Assembly: GCA_012270975.1 (NCBI GenBank)
Contig: JAAXHH010000148.1
Coordinates: 1-64,000 of the forward strand
Reading direction: 5' to 3'
Length of the DNA stretch: 64,000 nucleotides
Source of the DNA: Candidatus Latescibacterota bacterium
Lineage (GTDB): Bacteria; JAAXHH01
The translations under genes and the position numbers were made by a program. The first letter of the stretch is position 1. Each line of letters begins with the position of its first letter. Positions 62,104 through 64,000 of the stretch are shown here, in pieces. A model generated the notes under the pieces. It was not told the DNA's origin and searched no databases. It saw only the letters and a program-made list of their open reading frames with translations.

Positions 62104-62949
62104 ATGATCGTTGACACCCACGTACACGTCTGGGAGATCGACCCGCCCCGGTACCCGGTAGGGCCCACCGCGCCAACGTGGACGGCGGAACCGGACGAGC
62201 CGGGCACGGCCGACGAGTTGATCGAGGACATGGACGCCAACGGCGTGGACGTGAGCGTGCTGGTGCAGACGTCGTGGTCGACGTGGGACAATGGATACAT
62301 GTCCGATTCCGTGGCCCGGTTTCCGGACCGGTTCGTGGGGCACGGTTTGATCGATCCGCAGGATACCGAAGGGAACGCCGAGCAGGTCCGGCACTGGATG
62401 GAGGACCGGGGGCTGGTCGGTTTCCGTTTCCACCCCTTCTACTATCCGGACGAGCAGATTCTCGTGGCTGAAGGCAACCGGGCCATGTGGGAGGAACTCG
62501 CCACGCGGCACGCGGTGATCCAGTTCCACATGAGACCCGGGGACGCGCCCCAGGTTGACGAAATCGCCCGGCGCCATCCGGACATGACGCTGATCATCGA
62601 CCACATGGGATATCCCGATCCTGAAACCGGGAGGGAGGTTTTTCAGCCGATTCTCGACCTCGCCCGGCACGACCGGATGTTCGTGAAGATATCAGACGTG
62701 AAGGGGCGGTCCCGGGAGCCCTTCCCCTTCCGCGACATGCACCCTTTCATCCGCGCACTTCTGGACGCATTCGGGGTGGAACGGGCCATGTGGGGCACCG
62801 GGTACCCGGGCCATCACCGGGAGAAGCACAACTGGCTTTCGCTGGCCGACGAGCTGCGGCTGGTCCGGGAGGGTTACGACTTTCTTACGAGCGCGGAGAA
62901 AGAACGTTTGCTGGGGGGTACGGCGGCGGAGGTGTGGGGCCTGGGGTGA
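62104..62949 (+). CDS. Amidohydrolase 2 family protein (ACMSD-like barrel)
   Basis: The 281-residue protein starts with MIVDTHVHVWEIDPP; the HVHxW pattern is typical of amidohydrolase-2 enzymes. A later IIDHMG and MWGTGYPGHHR supply further metal ligands. Relatives decarboxylate or hydrolyse aromatic and sugar lactones. The substrate is unknown. It is a relative of the partial gene at 63535. Confidence 0.9.
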   Translation: MIVDTHVHVWEIDPPRYPVGPTAPTWTAEPDEPGTADELIEDMDANGVDVSVLVQTSWSTWDNGYMSDSVARFPDRFVGHGLIDPQDTEGNAEQVRHWMEDRGLVGFRFHPFYYPDEQILVAEGNRAMWEELATRHAVIQFHMRPGDAPQVDEIARRHPDMTLIIDHMGYPDPETGREVFQPILDLARHDRMFVKISDVKGRSREPFPFRDMHPFIRALLDAFGVERAMWGTGYPGHHREKHNWLSLADELRLVREGYDFLTSAEKERLLGGTAAEVWGLG

Positions 62950-63148
62950 CCGAGCACGCGCAGGACGCCAACTAAATCAGATTAGAGAAGAAAAAACACG
63001 ATCCCGGCGGCCCGAGTTTCGACTATTTCGATTTACATAGTAATAAACTGGGTATCGCTGGCCTGTTCGAGATCGCCACACCACATGCCAGCCGTTCCCG
63101 GGAACTGTTGTATGAACACGTCGGGCTTTCCCGGAAGGAGTCACGAAA

Positions 63149-63520
63149 ATGGGCGCAACCTATGTTACGGTACGAATCACCAATCCCGCAGATCCGGAAC
63201 GGCACTGGGAAGGACTTTTTCTGGTCGACACCGGGGCGACTGATACGCTCGTTCCCAGACCGCATCTGGAAGCCATCGGTCTCCGGCCCAAAGGCCAGCG
63301 GACGTACCAGTTGGCCGATGGCAGCGATCTTGTCATGGACGTCACCACGGCGGACATCGGATTCATGGGTGAACACGTAGGCGGGACCGTGCTTTTCGGT
63401 GAGCCTGGTGCGGAGCCTCTTCTGGGCGTCACAGCACTGGAATCCGTCGGTATTGAGGTAGACCCGCTGAACCAGCAGTTGAAAAGGCTTCCATCCGTCC
63501 ATCTGAAGACCGTAGCGTAG
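63149..63520 (+). CDS. Retropepsin-like (clan AA) aspartic protease, 123 aa
   Basis: AAGGAG is 8 bases before ATG 63149. The protein has the active-site motif VDTGATDTLV near residues 26-35 and the partner flap hydrophobics, with LLGVTALESVGIEVD near 91-105 matching the retropepsin C-terminal strand. It has one copy of the catalytic aspartate, so it should work as a dimer. No membrane anchor is evident. Its role is unknown; it lies between two amidohydrolase genes. Confidence 0.85.
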   Translation: MGATYVTVRITNPADPERHWEGLFLVDTGATDTLVPRPHLEAIGLRPKGQRTYQLADGSDLVMDVTTADIGFMGEHVGGTVLFGEPGAEPLLGVTALESVGIEVDPLNQQLKRLPSVHLKTVA

Positions 63521-63534
63521 GAGAAAGGTTCACC

Positions 63535-64000
63535 ATGGTCATCGACATTCACGCCCACGTCTTCCGCTGGCCGGTGCTGAAGAAACGCAATAACGGCCTG
63601 CCCATGATGTCGGCCGAGGAGCAGGTCCGGCGCATGGACGAGAAGGGGGTCGACAAGGCGGTGATTCTGCCCCTGACGTCGGCCGAGGTGATCGGAGAAC
63701 CCCAGAGCATGGGCGAGGTCTTCGACATCTGCCGGCTCTATCCCGGGCGGTTCATCCCCTTCTGCGATTTCGACGTGCGCCGCTACGATCTGGACAGCGT
63801 GGACGCATTCCGCGATGTACTGGATCAATACGTGGCCCGCGGTGCCAAGGGTGTGGGGGAGCTGACCTGTCGGGTCTACTGGGACGATCCCCGGCTCTGG
63901 AATCTCTTCACTGCGTGCGAGGAACTGGGCCTGCCCGTCACCTTTCACACTTCTCCTCCGGAAGTGATTACGTACGGACTGATCGACGAACTGGGCTTCT
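63535..64000 (+). CDS. Amidohydrolase 2 family protein, C-terminus outside window
   Basis: ATG 63535 follows AAAGG by 6 bases. The first 155 residues have MVIDIHAHVFRWPVLKKR and VDKAVILPL, then a CDFDVRRYD segment and LPVTFHTSPP, typical of the metal-dependent amidohydrolase-2 barrel (residues given in short pieces). The reading frame is open to the end of the window. It is 14 bases after the protease gene, so the two may be cotranscribed. Confidence 0.85.
   Translation, partial: MVIDIHAHVFRWPVLKKRNNGLPMMSAEEQVRRMDEKGVDKAVILPLTSAEVIGEPQSMGEVFDICRLYPGRFIPFCDFDVRRYDLDSVDAFRDVLDQYVARGAKGVGELTCRVYWDDPRLWNLFTACEELGLPVTFHTSPPEVITYGLIDELGF

Noticed and set aside
63060-63100. tRNA-like CTGTTCGAGATCG segment
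   Set aside because: No acceptor stem or anticodon arm can be drawn around it.
1-64000. CRISPR array, IS elements, phage genes, rRNA or tRNA
   Set aside because: No regularly spaced repeats, transposase, integrase or structural phage genes, and no recognisable RNA genes were seen.

Overview
The window is a chromosomal segment from a GC-rich, Gram-negative bacterium. Sixty-base samples give 38 G/C at 8221-8280 but only 23 at 1-60 and 22 at 1021-1080. A GWxTD-domain TPR lipoprotein-like protein, a PorV/UPF0164-type outer membrane protein, single-chain MacB/FtsX permeases with two permease halves, and many Gfo/Idh, phytanoyl-CoA dioxygenase, amidohydrolase-2 and sugar-isomerase-like genes together suggest an uncultured member of the FCB superphylum (Latescibacterota/Gemmatimonadota-like). 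The taxon is an inference. No rRNA, tRNA, CRISPR array, IS element or integrase was found.

Left edge (1-2100): an AT-rich two-gene unit on the minus strand, a DNA methyltransferase translationally coupled (ATGA overlap) to a GHKL/HSP90-type ATPase that runs off the window. It looks like a foreign island and is the best candidate for an uncharacterised defence or DNA-modification system. Region 2100-17700: surface and envelope genes (a serine-hydrolase-like protein with degenerate catalytic motifs, two FtsX permeases without an ATPase, a GWxTD protein, a Big2/LRR lipoprotein), plus a GH106-like glycosidase and an M29 aminopeptidase.

Region 17767-26350: an almost complete C5-pathway tetrapyrrole operon on the minus strand (hemX/ccsA-like, siroheme synthase N-domain, hemA, hemC, cobA-hemD fusion, a zinc-ribbon protein, hemB, hemL) with a recognisable promoter at 26322-26350. 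It makes uroporphyrinogen III and siroheme precursors from glutamyl-tRNA. Region 26444-39847: class IV aminotransferase, era, APH-like kinase, M48 protease, amidohydrolase, a nucleosidase-like/spore-photoproduct-lyase-like/SDR overlapping trio, MOSC protein, ceramidase-like hydrolase, Gfo/Idh oxidoreductase and PorV-like porin.

Region 39904-49238: a minus-strand run of metabolic genes (glutaminyl cyclase, GNAT, ankyrin, MDR dehydrogenase, GH32-like hydrolase lacking the usual acid/base Glu, frameshifted nudC, a Tat-exported HisC-like aminotransferase, class III aminotransferase, CcmI-C-domain lipoprotein). Region 49239-52654: a cold-shock-domain/VOC fusion behind a long leader, polyphosphate glucokinase, a frameshifted AlkZ-related winged-helix protein and a solitary beta-order DNA methyltransferase. 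Region 52618-64000: carbohydrate-type catabolic genes (TIM-barrel isomerases, rhamnose mutarotase, PIG-L deacetylase, MFS exporter, enolase-superfamily enzyme, PhyH dioxygenase, two amidohydrolases) interspersed with small accessory genes (Phd/VapC pair, orphan Panacea-domain protein, retropepsin-like protease).

Two genes (nudC and the AlkZ-related gene) carry single-base frameshifts in G runs. These may be assembly errors or real decay.
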